Both the position numbers and the translations under genes were made by a program. Under the pieces are notes generated by a model, which saw only the letters and a program-made list of their open reading frames with translations, ran no database searches and was not told the DNA's origin. From Myotis daubentonii (lineage: Eukaryota > Chordata > Mammalia > Chiroptera > Vespertilionidae), in NCBI RefSeq assembly GCF_963259705.1, contig NC_081842.1, positions 67,096,787 to 67,160,786 of the forward strand: 64,000 nucleotides of DNA, read 5' to 3'. Of the stretch, positions 11,250 to 25,040 are shown piece after piece; position 1 is the first letter of the stretch; the number at the start of each line of letters is the position of its first letter.

Positions 11250-13189
11250 ATACTGATAGACTAAGTGTAAATGTCACAGGTGAGATTACAAATGTATTTG
11301 TATGTACATGCACACATACATGCACATGGAGAGAGAATTGTGTGTGTATGTTTTTGTGTTTTCATAATCAATTTGCAGTTCTGAATGTAGGAAAGCTGTG
11401 TCAAATGATGCGAATACTGGGTTGTCAAAAACAAATTACCTTTCATTTTTAATTGCATGATGTGCTTTTTAAATTTTCCAAGCAGATTCGCATTTTCAAG
11501 TTTGATTTGTAATGTTATATTCCCTAAATATTAATTAGCTGGAAGTTGGGGAGATCATCTTGGGGTGTGTTGAATAGTAAGAAGGACCTCGATTTTGAAC
11601 TTTGTTGTTGAAAATTTGTAAAGTAGTTGAAATAGTTGAGTTGTTCTAAAAAAAAATGCAGATAGTCCCAGAAAACACAATACTCATAACCAAATGCTGG
11701 TTGATGTCAGCATCTAGAACAGTTTCCTATCCATGACAGGTATTGAATTAATACAGAATGTATATCCATGGTTACAGTCAAGCAAATAAATGAGTTGTTT
11801 AATCAGCCTTTATTCCCAAGATTTGGTTTAGGTAGAGGCTTCTTTCTTAATTATAACAATTACGTAGTTATCTGAATTTCATGTTCCGTTCTTCAAATTA
11901 GGAAGCCATGTTATCCTTTAATGTGCCAAGATCCTTAAAGATAGAAAGTTAAAAAGAAAAGTACATAGATATTCTCCATGTTGTACTTGCATTTTGCATT
12001 AGCCCATAAGGATAAGAGCAGTTGTGGAGTTTTGCATGTGTTCAGTTAAAAATTGTTTCATAAGTTGAGTTTTGTTTTTATATTCTCTCTTCATTCTATT
12101 TATTGATTTTAAAGTAAATTCTTTTACATTTGTTTAATTGGTAGGGACTGATCAGTAAATAGTGTCTTTGGAATCTACGGAGTTATTTGAGCCCTACTTT
12201 TTAAATATTTCTTTGCAAAGTCTTAAGCTCTGTCCTTATTTTCATTTACTGATATTTTTATTTAAAATATGGCATTGTATATTGCATTATTATCCTTCAT
12301 AGTAGAATTATAAGAAGATGAATTTGTTCATTATTTTTCCTGATGGCAGATGTGAAATGGTGCTTCAGAAATCGTCTTTATACTAGTATATGTCTGTATG
12401 TATGTGTGAGTGTGTGTGTATATACCCAGATTTTAAAGTATAAACTGGTTGTTTAAAAATAGGCCTACCATCAGAAATTGGGAAATTGAGACCCAAGACC
12501 TGCTGAAGTATACAGAAACTTGATGTAGGGGCCTTAAAAAGCCCCACTGAGGTTAATAATAAATCTAAAAAAAATATATGTATATATTCATATATTGAAT
12601 TTGAAAACTTAAACTAAGTCAACAACGATATATGCTCATATTCTCAAACCCACTTCTTTTTTGTTGTTATATTCTGCCAAAACTGGATGGAGTGGGAAAG
12701 ATGCATATAAATTGTTCTGTCTTCTCTGTTAACAAAGTGAACCCAAGAACCAGCAATTTTTTTTCCTTCTTAAAAAAGCCTCCTAGGGCTTGGTTAGAGC
12801 AGTGACTCCAGTGAATACCTCTTCTAAAGACTCAGCAAAAGGGTCATCTGTGCCTCTTCAACTGTTCTCACCAAACTTTCCCATCCGCTCCTGCTGCTGA
12901 CTGAACTAGCCTCCTGGGGGCAAAAATACTGTAAATGAGAAAAGCTTTTGTATTTTTTCCCTTCAAAATGGTCATGGGGAAGAACAGGAGAGCTTCATGA
13001 ATAAGTTATTCAGCAAAGCCACAGATAAGCGCATCAGTTAAAACTGTTCATTGAGACAAAAATGTGAAATTTATGACTTTTTTTTAATCTTAACTGAGTT
13101 TTAAGCTTTAACATTCAAGTTTTTCTTTGTACTTGAAAAGTCTAGTCTGCCAGTTTCAAGGACAGTTTTCAGTGTGTTTGATTATTTCT

Positions 13190-13371
<182 letters not shown>

Positions 13372-16300
13372 AGTGGCTAGTGAGTTCTGAAGAACTAGGG
13401 ACTCTTAGATATGATTGGAACTAAGGTAACAAGCTAAGGAGAAGCTCAATTTGAACTCTGATGGAAAGGCTCAAAGCCTGGAACTTTCAGATACTTCTCT
13501 GTTGCATTGATTGTATTTTTCTGCTCAGCTCTGTTCAGAGGTAGCATTTACATTTCTCAGAGCTTGCATTCCAGGCATGTAACACATTGATCCTGAATGA
13601 GTCTTTATTCCTAATAAGGCTTATTTGACCACCTGAGAAAGGATGTGACCATCTGCAAGTAATTTGGCTCCTGCTTACATGTAGCTCTAATCTTACAGAA
13701 ATGTGCATATATATGTAAGAGGCCATTTTTCATATGAACTCAATTCTGAAGTGTTCAGAGCATAGTAATTTTATTTGATTTAAAAGCACAAGTGTATGAA
13801 ATTTATCAGCAGTATTAAGTATTTGATCATTAGAGCTACATGATTTTGGGGTGAATTTATTTTAATATCTATTGATCTCTGGATGTAATATTTGACAAAG
13901 GATTGACAGAGAACCATAGCCAATTTTGGTTATAGTAAATCTTGGCTCCTAGTATATGACGATAGAATGTAAAACTATTTCCACAAATAATTTTTTAATT
14001 TCTGGAAGTACACAAACTTATGTATGAGATGTAATTGAGAATCATTGATTAAATTAGTTTCTCTTTTAGTGTTGCTAATCACATGGAATCAGTTCCAGAA
14101 AGTGGTTGTTTGCTCTAAACATTTCACACAGTAACTTCTAACGAGGTGAAAAGTTTCAGATTTCTCATCGTGTAATTGTTAATATGTCAATCATGGATAA
14201 ATTAAATTTGATGTATTTTTTTTCTTTTTTGGTACAAACAGGTTGTTTTGGGATGTTTTATACTACTTCAGGAAATTTATTTTTGTTTTTATTGCAAGAC
14301 CCTTTGGGGATACCAGAGATGGCACCCTTTATCTAAGTAAGGACTAAGAATTCCAGAGTGACTATGCTTTATAAAATTTTATGTATTAGAACTGTGGAGA
14401 GAGAAAAATGAGGAGGGAATGTTTTTTTTGCAGCAGTTTCAGTCACATGTCAGGGTGAACTTCAATGAAGGTCAACTTTTAAAGTCAGTCTTTTAAAATA
14501 CAAAATTATTTAAACAAAATTATTTAAAATTATTTTAAAGATAATTCATTTGCCTTGTTCTTGCCTTCTAACATTAGCCATTTCCTGGAGAGGCTGAAGT
14601 TATACTCCAAAAAAAAATAAAAAATATGGAAAGACATTTTAATGGGAGTTAAGTTTTAAAAACTTGAGAAAGGATCAAGACTTACAGATATGCATCTTTT
14701 TAGCTGTACCCTTCCTTTGATACATAGGTACCTAGGCTCTTAATTTCTTCCACCTGCTCCATGTCAAACAGGTGGCAGGGAATCTGGTCATTTCCTTAGC
14801 ATGGTGATTACTCCTTTGCCTTGAAACATTTATTGGGCACACCATCTATTGGGTCAGTGTGTGACAGGAAGTCATACTCCCAAATTAGTGATTCCCAATT
14901 CCTGGTTTGGGGAACCACTATGTCTCACACTGTATTAAGGGACAATAAGAATTTTTGAAACAAAAGTAAATAAAAATTGATTTAAGATATTGAATGTGCC
15001 ATATAGCTCTGTTCCTTATTTAATGAACCATGTTTTCCCCTGTATTCTACACTTCCTGTGTGAGCCTGAGCGTGTTTCTACCAGAGTCTGTGGGGACATC
15101 AAATATAGAGTGAGGCAGTCCATATTTACTGGTAAGAAGTGTTGAGGACCTTTTGGACACAATTTCTAGTTCTGCCCATATGCCTCTTCCCTGGTACTGC
15201 ACTTTACCTGAAACTGTGCCTCTGGTCCCAAGACCAGCCATTGGAACATATTATTCACTCACTCCTCTCTTATAGCAAAGGACCAGCCAGGATGGTACAT
15301 GTCAACTAATCAAGCACCGGGAAGACAAGTACAGCTGATGTTTCTCACTATTGCCTTATTCTCTGAGCCATCTTTGATTTCAATTTTGTAAAAAACTTAC
15401 GAGGTAGAAGCAAAACGTCTTTTAAACTCAGAGCTTGTATGTGATGGTCATCCAACATCCTTATTTCTAGATTTGTGCAAATCCATCAACAGTCTTTTTC
15501 TGTATCATGCATGTATTTAGATGCTACATTAACATGAGCCAACTTGTGTTGAAAATATTGGGCATAATATCCAAATTGGTGTTATTTAGGATGACTGCAT
15601 AATCTTTATTAGAGATTTCATGAGAAATAGAAGATAATCCTTTGTTTGCAATTTAAACTTTTAAAAAAATCTTATTTTGGGGGACTCAGTTATGTGTTTG
15701 TTTATATATAATACTATGTCATAGGAAGTTAATGTTTACTCCATTTTGATCCCCTGTTCACTTTTCTGTATCTCTGTTCCACATCCCCTGACTCTTAAAT
15801 CCATTTTTCATCTGTGAGGTCATTGAGGCACTGGACTTGATTATATTGGTAACCTACAAGGGGAGTTGAACTGTTGATCTTCCAAGAAGAAAGGGACCAG
15901 ACAGTGTTGCTTAAAATGCTGCAGTTGTGTTACTGTGAAGAAAAGATTTGCTTCCACTTTTAGCAGGCCATATCTATATTCATTTTGGTAAAAATAGGTG
16001 GAAAAATCTGAGAACATAATTACCTTCACAAATTATTTATAGGTACACTGGGCAAGAAGCTTACTGTAGGGCAGTCACTAGAAAAAAACAACTGTAGTGC
16101 TTTCAAAAGTGTAATATTTGTATCTCTTTCCATGCCAGCAATGCCCGCTGCGCACTGTGTCCTATTACTGTAAATCACCTGGTTTTTAATTCTAATGGGA
16201 ACTAACTTGTTTTGTAATGGAATCCAGAGCAGATATGTATAATATGACCAGGATTGTCCTACAGTTGTAAATAAGAATAGGTCCTGTTTATTTTGACATC

Positions 16301-16444
16301 TTTTTACAAATGCATTGTATTAGGGTGTGAATATTCTGAACCATGCTCTTGTTTAAAGTTTTGAAATTTTTATTGGTAAATGTAACATTTTAATGGTTGT
16401 AATAATTATTTGTATAGATATAAATATAGTATTTTATTTAAGAA

Positions 16445-16450
16445 AATAAA
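16445..16450 (+). promoter_or_regulatory. USF3: USF3 distal polyadenylation signal
   Basis: An AATAAA hexamer followed by 'ctttgcatttttgcattg'. Cleavage is expected about 15 bp downstream. Repeat density changes sharply just beyond it, which supports a gene end here. Confidence 0.7.
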
Positions 16451-16465
16451 CTTTGCATTTTTGCA

Positions 16466-18045
16466 TTGTGAATTCTCTCTTTTCTGATCATTCCATGTGC
16501 CACTTCAAGCCTGGTATTTAAACAACGTCTCTTGCAAACTAGTCTCATATTCAAATAACCTTTAAATTTTGCCAAAGTGTCTGAAAATGATACCATGATA
16601 CATTTCCCCTGGGGATTATGTTCCTGATCAAAGAGTCAACTTCAAATATATCATAATTATGAGTAGCACTATATCTTCAGAGCAAACTATACACCTCTGT
16701 GCTTATTGTAAAAGGTAAAATTAGAATTTCAGATCTGGAAGAATATTGAGAGGTTATTCCATTTGTACTTTCCTCCTCGCATTTTATAGTGGAGGACACC
16801 AAAGCAAGCGCTTTGGGGCAAGAATGAGCTCTTTCGGTACAGCCACACCAGCTTGGTCCCGTCTCACCAGCATGAAGTCTGAGGGGGGAAATGTTGCAGA
16901 GAACTTGTACAGGATAAAACTACATAAAACGTAAATGTCTATAAATCCAACTGTTGTGTAGGGATAGCCTACAGATGTGATTAGAATATAAATTAGGGAA
17001 ATGGTAAATTCAAAGTTCGGATAATGGATACTTCTTAGGAGGAGAGGGGTTAGTATCAAGAACATTGGTATGTTCAATTGAATTGGTTACTGGATATTCA
17101 GGTGTTTATTTCATTTACACCTTAAGTTTTTGTCTTATGAATGTATAAAATATATCCCAAAATTGAAACAGGTAAAATGAGGACCTTAGAGATCATTTAC
17201 TCCCACATGGACTGCAGGAAATTAATACAATATTGTCCTTGTCCCAGCTTCTTAGGTATTCAGATTAAAACTCGGTATTCTGACTTAAGTATTTAGTGTT
17301 TTTTCTACTGCACACTGCCTCTCATACAGAGGTTGTGGATGTATCATATATTTTTATTACATGGGGAGCCCTAATATGCCCTAAAGGTTGTACAACCCAT
17401 AAAAATGTGACCACCATGCAAAAATTCAATCTCCTTAAGATGAATGCAAGCTATAACCGCTATGTAAAGTTTGTTGGTTTTCCAGTTTACTTAGATGTTT
17501 GAGGGGAAATTATTTTAATTACATATCATCTTAAAAAGCTATGCAGGGGATTTTCACTGTAAGGTAGGATGTAGGAGTGAGTGGAAGATCATTAGCCCCA
17601 CAGCAACAACTAGAACAAAAAGATAAGTTTGAGTAATCATATTTGAAGAGATACTAAAACGCATCAACTATAAGATACACCAATTGGTAAACATGGCAAA
17701 ACATGAAGAGTTCACTGATATGGTTTAAAATTCCACATTGCAACTTCAGGAAACTACCATTGTTGAATTTTGGTATGGTATCAAGGAAGAATAGCTACAA
17801 TTATCTGGAAAGGCTACTAACTTTTCCAACTACATATTTCTTTAAGGCTAGATTTTCTTCATATACTTCAAGCCAAATGCATACTGCAGCAGAGTAAAGG
17901 CAGAAACTGATCTGAGAATCCAGCTGTCTTCTATTAAGCCAGATATTAAATAGATGTATAAAAATGTAAAACACTGCCACTGTTCTCACAATTTTTTGTT
18001 TTCTTTTGAAAAATAATTTTTTTAATTATAAACCTGTATTTTCTA
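16466..18045. other. Intergenic DNA downstream of USF3
   Basis: AT-rich sequence with no gene, RNA or young repeat that I recognise. Short open frames here show no protein-like composition. Confidence 0.6.
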
Positions 18046-18332
18046 TCAAAATTACTTCTTTTTTTTATTGTTTAAAGTATTACAAAGGGTATTACATATG
18101 TGTCCATTTTTTCCCCCCGCCCTAGACAGTCCCCTAGCCTCCCCTATCCCCCGGTGTCTTACGTCCATTGGTTATGCTTATATGCATGCATACAAGTCCT
18201 TTGGTTGATCTCTTACCCCCCCTACCTCCTGCACCCCCACCCTCCCCGGCCTTCCCGCTGCAGTTTGACAATCTGTTTGAGGCAGCTCTGCCTCTGTATC
18301 TATTATTGTTCAAAAGTTTATAATGGTCTCTA

Positions 18333-21300
18333 TTATCCATGAATGAGTGAGATCATGTGGTATTTTTCCTTCATTGACTGGCTTATTTCACTTAGCATAA
18401 TGCTCTCCAGTTCCATCCATGCCGTTGCAAATGGTAAGAGTTCCTTCCTTTTTAGAGCAGCATAGTATTCCATCGTGTAGGTGTACCACAGTTTTCTAAT
18501 CCATTCATCTACTGATGGGCACTTAGGCAGTTTCCAGATCTTAGCTATGGTGAATTGTGCTGCTATGAACATAGGGGTGCATATATCCTTTCTGATTGGT
18601 GTTTCTGGTTTCTTGGGATATATTCCTAGAAGTGGGATCACAGGGTCAAATGGGAGTTCCATTTTCAGTTTTTTAAGGAAACTCCATACTGTCTTCCATA
18701 GTGGCTGCACCAGTCTGCATTCCCACCAGCAGTGCACAAGTGTTCCTTTTTCTCCATATCCTCTCCAGCACTTGTCGTTTGTTGATTTGTTGATGATAGC
18801 CAGTGTGACAGGTGTGAGATGGTACCTCATTGTTGTTTTGATTTGCATCTCTCGGATGATTAGTGACTTTGAGCATGTTTTCATATGTCTCTTGGCTTTC
18901 TGAATGTCCTCTTTTGAAAGGTCTCTATTTAGATCCTTTGTCCATTTTTTGATTGGATTGTTTATCTTCATTTTGTTAAGTTGTATGAGTTCCCTATAAA
19001 TTTTGGAGATTAGGCCCTTATCAGATATGTCATTGGCAAATATGTTTTCCCACACAGTGGGTTTTCTCGTTGTTTTGTTGATGGTTTCTTTTGCTGTGCA
19101 GAAGCTTTTTATTTTGATGTAGTCCCATTTGTTCATTTTTTCTTTCGTTTCAAGTGCCCTAGGAGTTGTATCAGTGAAGAAATTGCTTCGGCATATGTCT
19201 GAGATTTTGTTGCCTTTGGATTCTTCTAGAATTTTTATGGTTTCCTGTCGTACATTTAAGTCCTTTATCCATTTTGAGTTTATTTTTGTGTATGGTGTAA
19301 GTTGGTGGTCTAGTTTCATTTTCTTGCATATATCTGTCCAATTTTCCCAACACCATTTATTGAAGAGACTATCTTGGCTCCATTGTATGTTCTTGCCTCC
19401 TTTGTCAAATATTAATTGAGCATATTGGTTCGGGCCGATTTCTGGGCTCTCTATTCTATTCCATTGATCTATATGCCTAATCTTGTGCCAGTACCAGGCA
19501 GTTTTGAGAACAGTGGCTTTGTAATACATCTTGATATCTGGTATTGAGATCCCACCTACTTTGTTCTTTTTCAGGATTGCTGCAGCTATTCGGGGTCTTT
19601 TTTTATTCCAAATGAATTTTTGGAGAGTTCGTTCTAGATCTCTGAAGTATGCTGTTGGTATTTTAATGGGAAGTGTGTTGAATTTATAGATTGCTTTGGG
19701 TAGTATGGACATTTTAATGATGTTGATTCTACCAATCCATGAACAAGGTATGTTCTTCCATCTGTTTATGTCTTCCTCTATCTCTTTTTTCAATGTCCTG
19801 TAGTTTTCTGAGTAGAGGTCTTTTACCTCTTTAGTTAAGTTTATTTCCTAGGTAGCTTAATTTTTTGGTGCGATGGTAAACGGGATTGTTTTTATAATCT
19901 CTCTTTCTGAAAGTTCACTATTGGTGTATAGAAATGCCTCAGATTTCTTGGGGTTAATTTTGTATCCTGCTACATTGCCAAATTCATGTATTAAGTCTAG
20001 TAGCTTTTTGATGGAGTCTCTAGGGTTTTGTATGTATAATATCATGTCGTCTGCAAATAAGGACAGTTTTACTTCCTCTTTTCCAATTTGGATGCCTTTT
20101 ATTTCTTCTTCTTGCCGAATTGCAATGGCTAACACTTCCAGTACTATGTTGAACAGGAGTGGTGAGAGGGGGCATCCCTGTCTTGTTCCTGTTCTTAGGG
20201 GAAATGGTGTTAGTTTTTGTCCATTGAGTATGATGTTGGCTGTGGGCCTGTCATATATGGCTTTTATTATCTTGAGGTATGATCCTTCTACTCCCACCTT
20301 ACTGAGAGTTTTTATCAAAAATGGGTGTTGAATTTTGTCAAATGCTTTCTCTGCATCAATTGATATGACCATGTGGTTTTTTTCTTTCAATTTGTTTATG
20401 TGATGTATCACGTTTATTGATTTGCGGATATTATACCATCCTTGCATCCCTGGGATAAATCCTACTTGGTCATGGTGTATGATCTTTCTGATATACTGCT
20501 GGATTCGATTTGCTAAGATTTTGTTGAGGATTTTGGCATCTATGTTCATGAGGGATATTGGCCTGTAATTCTCTTTCATTGTGTTGTCTTTACCAGGTTT
20601 TGGTATTAGGGTGATGCTGGCTTCAGAGAATGAGCTTGGAAGTGTTCCTTCCTCTTGAATTTTTTGTAGTAGTCTGAGGAGGATAGGTTTTAGTTCTTCC
20701 TTGAATGTTTGGTAAAACTCCCCTGTGAAGCCGTCTGGTCCTGGGCTTTTGTTTGATGGAAGCTTTTTGATGACTGCTTCAATTTCTTCCATAGTTATTG
20801 GCCTGTTGAGATTTTTAGATTCTTCCTGATTGAGTTTTGGAATGTTGTATTTTTCTAGGAATTTGTCCATTTCCTCCAGGTTGTCTAGTTTGTTGGAGTA
20901 GAGCTGTCCATAGTATTTTTTAACAATCATTTGTATTTCTGTGGGGTCTGTTGTTATTTCGCCTCTATCGTTTCTGATTTTGTTTATTTGGGTCCTCTCT
21001 CTTTGCTTCTTGGTGAGTCTGGCTAGAGGTTTGTCAATCTTGTTTATCCTTTCAAAGAACCAGCTCTTGGTTTCATTGATTTTCTGTATTGTTTTTTTGG
21101 TCTCTATGTCATTTATTTCTGCTCTAATCTTTATTATCTCCTTCCTTCTGCTCACTCTGGGGTTTTCTTGTTGCTCTCTTTCTAAATCTTTGAGTTGTAG
21201 AGTTAGGTGATTTACTACCATTTTTTCTTGTTTTTTGAGATAGGCCTGTAGAGCTATAAACTTCCCTCTCAGGACTGCTTTCATTGTGTCCCATAGGTTT

Positions 21301-22152
21301 TGGATTGTTGTGTTTTCATTGTCATTAGTTTCCAGGATGTTTTTAATTTCTTCTTTGATCTCATTGGTAACCCAGTCAATATTTAAATGCATGCTATTCA
21401 GCTTCCAGGTGTTTGAGTATTTTGGGTTGTTTTTATTGTAGTTTATTTCTAGTATTATGCCATCGTGGTCTGCGAAGATGCTTTTTATGATTTCAATCTT
21501 CTTGAATTTGGGGATACTTTGCTTGTGACCCAATATGTGGTCTATTTTTGAAGATGTCCCATGAGCACCTGAGAAGAACGTATATTCCCTGGCTTTGGGG
21601 TGAAGTGTTCTGAAGATGTCTATTAAGTCCATCTGATCTAGTGAGTCATTTAGGATTGCTGTATCTTTGCTGATTGTTTGTCTATAGGACTTATCCAGTG
21701 CTGTCAATGGTGTATTAAAGTCCCCTACTATGATTGTATTGTTGTCGATCTCTCCTTTGACATCTTCCAGGAGTTTTTTTTATGAATTTGGGTGCTCCTA
21801 CATTGGGTGCATATATGTTTACCAGGGTTATATCTTCTTGTTGTATTGATCCCTTTAGTATTATGAAGTGGCCTTCCTTATCTCTTGTTAAGGCCTTCAC
21901 TTTGAGGTCTATTTTGTCTGATATAAGTATTGCTACCCCAGCTTTCTTTTCCTTTCCATTTGCCTGAAAGATATTTTTCCATCCTTTCACTTTCAGTCTG
22001 TGTGAGTCCCTTCTAATGAGGTGGGTTTCTTGTAGACAGCAGATGTATGGGTCATGTTTTTTTATCCATTCAGCCACTCAATGTCTTTTGGTTGGAGCAT
22101 TTAGTCCGTTTATGTTTAAAGTTATTATTGAAAGGTACTTGTTTGTAGCCAT
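18333..22152 (-). pseudogene. L1 ORF2 relic (endonuclease and reverse transcriptase)
   Basis: The frame starts at an ATG at 22152-22150 (MATNKYLSIITLNINGLNAP). It is broken by a TGA about 70 bases on, by a one-base expansion of an A-run near 21780, and by a paired indel near 19830-19860. The segments carry the endonuclease (CCLQETHL, about 22040), the reverse transcriptase with the FADD catalytic motif (about 20045) and the C-terminal Cys-rich region. In that region the second Cys is Tyr (CWRGYGEKG), where the copy at 32650 has CWRGCGEKG. Non-functional. Confidence 0.93.
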
Positions 22153-22617
22153 TTCTTTTTTTTGTGTGTGTGGCTGTTTTCTTTCTGAGCTTTTTATTTC
22201 TTCTTTTTGTACCAGTCCCTTTAGCATTCCTTGCATTGCTGGCTTGGTGGTGATAAACTCCCTTAGCCATTTTTGTCTGTGAAGCTCCTTATTTCCCCTT
22301 CAAGTTTGAATGATAGCCTTGCTGGATAGAGTATTCTTGGATTCAGTCCTTTGCTTTGCATCACTTTGTAAATTTCTGTCCATTCTTTTCTGGCCTGATG
22401 TGTTTCTGTTGATAAATCATTTGATAATCTAATGGGAGATCCCTTGTGACTTTCCGTCTCTTGCGGCCTGTAAGATTTTCTCTTTGTCCTGAACATTTGC
22501 CATGGTAATTATGATGTGTCTTGGTGTGGGTCTTTATGGGTTCACCTTGTATGGGACTCTCTGTTCTTGTGTGACTTTTCTTCCCCACCTCAGGGAAGTT
22601 TTCTGATATGATTTCTT

Positions 22618-24536
22618 TTTTTTTTCTTTTTTTTTTTTTAATTAAATCTTTATTGTTCAGATTATTACATTTGTTCCTTTTTTTTCCCCCCCATAACTCC
22701 CCTCCTTCCAGTTCCCGCCCCACCCTCCGCCCTCACTCCCCACCCACTGTCCTCATCCATAGGTGCACGATTTTTGTCCAGTCTCTTCCCACATCTCCCA
22801 CACCCCTTTCCCCCCCAAGAATAGTCAGTCCATTCCCTTTCTATGTCCCTGATTCTATTATAATCAACAGTTCATTCTGTTCATCAGATTATTTATTCAC
22901 TTGATTCTTAGATTCACTTGTTGATAGATGCATATTTGTTGTTCATAATTTGTATCTTTACCTTTTTCTTCCTCTTCCTCTTCTTAAAGGATACCTTTCA
23001 GCATTTCATATAATCCTGGTTTGGTGGTGATGAACTCCTTTAGCTTTTCCTTATCTGTGAAGCTCTTTATCTGACCTTCAATTCTGAATGATAGCTTTGC
23101 TGGATAAAGTAATCTTGGTTGTAGGTTCTTGGTATTCATCACTTTGAATATTTCTTGCCACTCCCTTCTGGCCTGCAAAGTTTCTGTTGAGAAATCAGCT
23201 GACAGTCGTATGGGTATTCCCTTGTAGGTAACTGAGTTTCTTTCTCTTGCTGTTTTTAAGATTCTCTCTTTATCTTTTGCTCTTGGCATTTTAATTATGA
23301 TGTGTCTTGGTGTGGTCCTCTTTGGATTCCTTTTGTTTGGGGTTCTCCGCGCTTCTTGGACCTGTAAGTCCATTTCTTTCACCAGGTGGGGGAAGTTTTC
23401 TGTCATTATTTCTTCAAATAGGTTTTCAATATCTTGGTCTCTCTCATCTTCTGGCACCCCTATAATTCTGATGTTGGTACGCTTGAAGCTGTCCCAGAGG
23501 CTCCTTACACTATCCTCGCATTTTTGGATTCTTTTTTCATTTTGCTTTTCCGGTTGAGTGTTTTTTGCTTCCTCGCATTTCAAATCATTGACTTGATTCT
23601 TGCGCTCCTCTGGTCTGCTGTCGTGCGTCTGTATAATATTCGTTATTTCAGTCTGTGTGTGCTTAATTTCTAGTTGGTTCCCCAATATAAGATCGAGGGT
23701 CTTATTAGTTTTCGTGTAGATCTCATTAAGTTTATTGGCAGCTTCTAAACAGTTCTTGAGAGACCTTAAAAGTGTGGTTCTGAACTCTATTTCTTCCATT
23801 GACAATTTTGTCCTGTTTCTTTGTCTCCGCATTTTGTTATGCTTCCTTGGTGCACCCCCTAGTGGTCTTTGTTCGCAGTCTTATAGATAAATCTTGATTG
23901 TTGTAGCTAATTCCAGGGAGGGTTTGACCTCCAGGCCAAGTGGCTATGAGAATCAGCTGTGTCAGCAGTGAGAGAACTTCTGTCCTCTAGGGAGGTGCTA
24001 ATCTAGCCTTTGCCTGAGGCTATCCGACAAATGCCTCTGTGCAGGGCTTGGGCGGGGCGGGTCGCACAGGATCAACAGGGTGGGCCGGAGAGAGCAGTTA
24101 TGGCGGCTCTCAGTCCTGTCCCAAGGGGCTCTGCCTCTCTGAGTCCCAGCACCCGCTGCAAAGCTGGGAGAGAAAGCTGCACTCGCTCTGACCGAAGCCT
24201 GACAGTCCCGCTTCTCCCGTTTGAGTCTGGGTCCCTAAAGACTCGCCCGGATCTGGAGCTCAGAGTCTGCGACTCCCTCCCGATTGAAAACAACAACCGC
24301 GCCCTCCGCCGCCAGCCCGCTCCGCGCACTCCGCACCTCAGAATTTGACTTCAGCACTGCGCCTCCTCTGAGTGTCCGTGTGCGTTTCTCTTTCCTCCTA
24401 GTTGTAGGACTTCCACTCAGCCAGCGTTCCTGTGGTTCTGGGTGATGTCCCTTCCGTTTTTTGGTTTCACTTTTGAAGTAGTTGTTCAAAGCAGCAAACT
24501 CCGGCGTTAACCTATGCCGCCATCTTGGTTCTCCCC
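22618..24536 (-). mobile_element. Half-L1 (HAL1-like) element carrying only ORF1
   Basis: A complete insertion inside the L1 ORF1. A 17-bp target duplication (ttctgatatgatttctt at 22601-22617; one mismatch at 24537-24553) marks both ends. On the minus strand it starts 'ggggagaaccaagatggcgg', an L1-like 5' end with a YY1-like site. It then has a 5' leader of about 0.7 kb, one ORF1 (23832-22984), a 3' tail of about 0.35 kb and poly-A. There is no ORF2. That layout is the definition of HAL1 elements, which depend on L1 reverse transcriptase supplied in trans. Confidence 0.85.
22984..23832 (-). CDS. Half-L1 ORF1 protein (RNA-binding chaperone), open frame
   Basis: An uninterrupted 282-residue ORF from MRRQRNRTKL to LKGIL. 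The predicted layout is an N-terminal coiled coil (about residues 15-105), an RRM domain (about 108-205, with NIRIIGVPEDERDQD and RHIIIKMPRAKDKERI) and the C-terminal domain (about 206-275, with LYPAKLSFRIEGQIKSF). ORF1p normally trimerises and binds L1 RNA in the cytoplasm. It is clearly related to, but diverged from, the host L1 ORF1. An open frame inside a decayed L1 suggests recent insertion. Expression is not shown by the sequence. Confidence 0.88.
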   Translation of the reverse strand: MRRQRNRTKLSMEEIEFRTTLLRSLKNCLEAANKLNEIYTKTNKTLDLILGNQLEIKHTQTEITNIIQTHDSRPEERKNQVNDLKCEEAKNTQPEKQNEKRIQKCEDSVRSLWDSFKRTNIRIIGVPEDERDQDIENLFEEIMTENFPHLVKEMDLQVQEARRTPNKRNPKRTTPRHIIIKMPRAKDKERILKTARERNSVTYKGIPIRLSADFSTETLQARREWQEIFKVMNTKNLQPRLLYPAKLSFRIEGQIKSFTDKEKLKEFITTKPGLYEMLKGIL

Positions 24537-25040
24537 TTCTGATATTATTTCTTCGAATAGGTTTTCTAATCCTTGTTCATCTTTCTGTTGTTCTGGTACC
24601 CCTATTATTCGTATGTTGTTTCGTTTCATGTTGTCCCAAAGCTCCCTTAGGCTCTCCTCCTGTCTTTTAATTTTTTTCTCCAATTGCAGTACATTTTGGG
24701 TGTGTTTTGCTTCCTTGTCTTCTAATTCACTAATTCGGTCCTCCGCTTCTCCTAGCCTACTGTTGATACTTTCAATGGTGTTTTTTATTGCAGCTATATC
24801 ACTCTTCATTTCTTCTTGGGTCTTACTTAAGTTGTTGATTTTTTCATCTGTTTCTTCTTGCTTCTTGCAGAGGTTGTCGATTTTCCCCTCCATCCGGTTT
24901 ATGCACTCTAGGACCCTTATTCTGAATTCTTTTTCTGTCATGTTGCATGCCTCTGTATTACTTAGCTGCTTTTCTGGAGAGTCCTCCTTCTCTTTCCTTT
25001 GGGGGTTTCTTTGTCTACCCATGTTTGATCTCACTGACAT

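Larger units (their letters stand above)
22263..25040 (-). pseudogene. L1 ORF1 relic split by a half-L1 insertion
   Basis: The 5' part (25040 down to 24537) encodes a start at or near MGRQRNPQRKEK, a long coiled coil (about residues 40-125) and the start of the RRM (NNIRIIGVPEQQ). It is cut at FEEIISE by the element at 22618-24536. The 3' part (22617-22263) resumes at NFPEVGKK and reaches the C-terminal domain (LYPARLSFKLEGEIRSF) only across frameshifts. It ends early at SFTDKNG because of a one-base loss. It would encode the RNA-binding chaperone of the L1 particle, but it is dead. Confidence 0.9.

Noticed and set aside
19873..20331. 152-residue frame opposite to L1 ORF2 (also at 33791-34249 and 55138-55596)
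   Set aside because: An antisense shadow repeated in all three L1 copies because the L1 sequence is shared. No independent evidence of coding.
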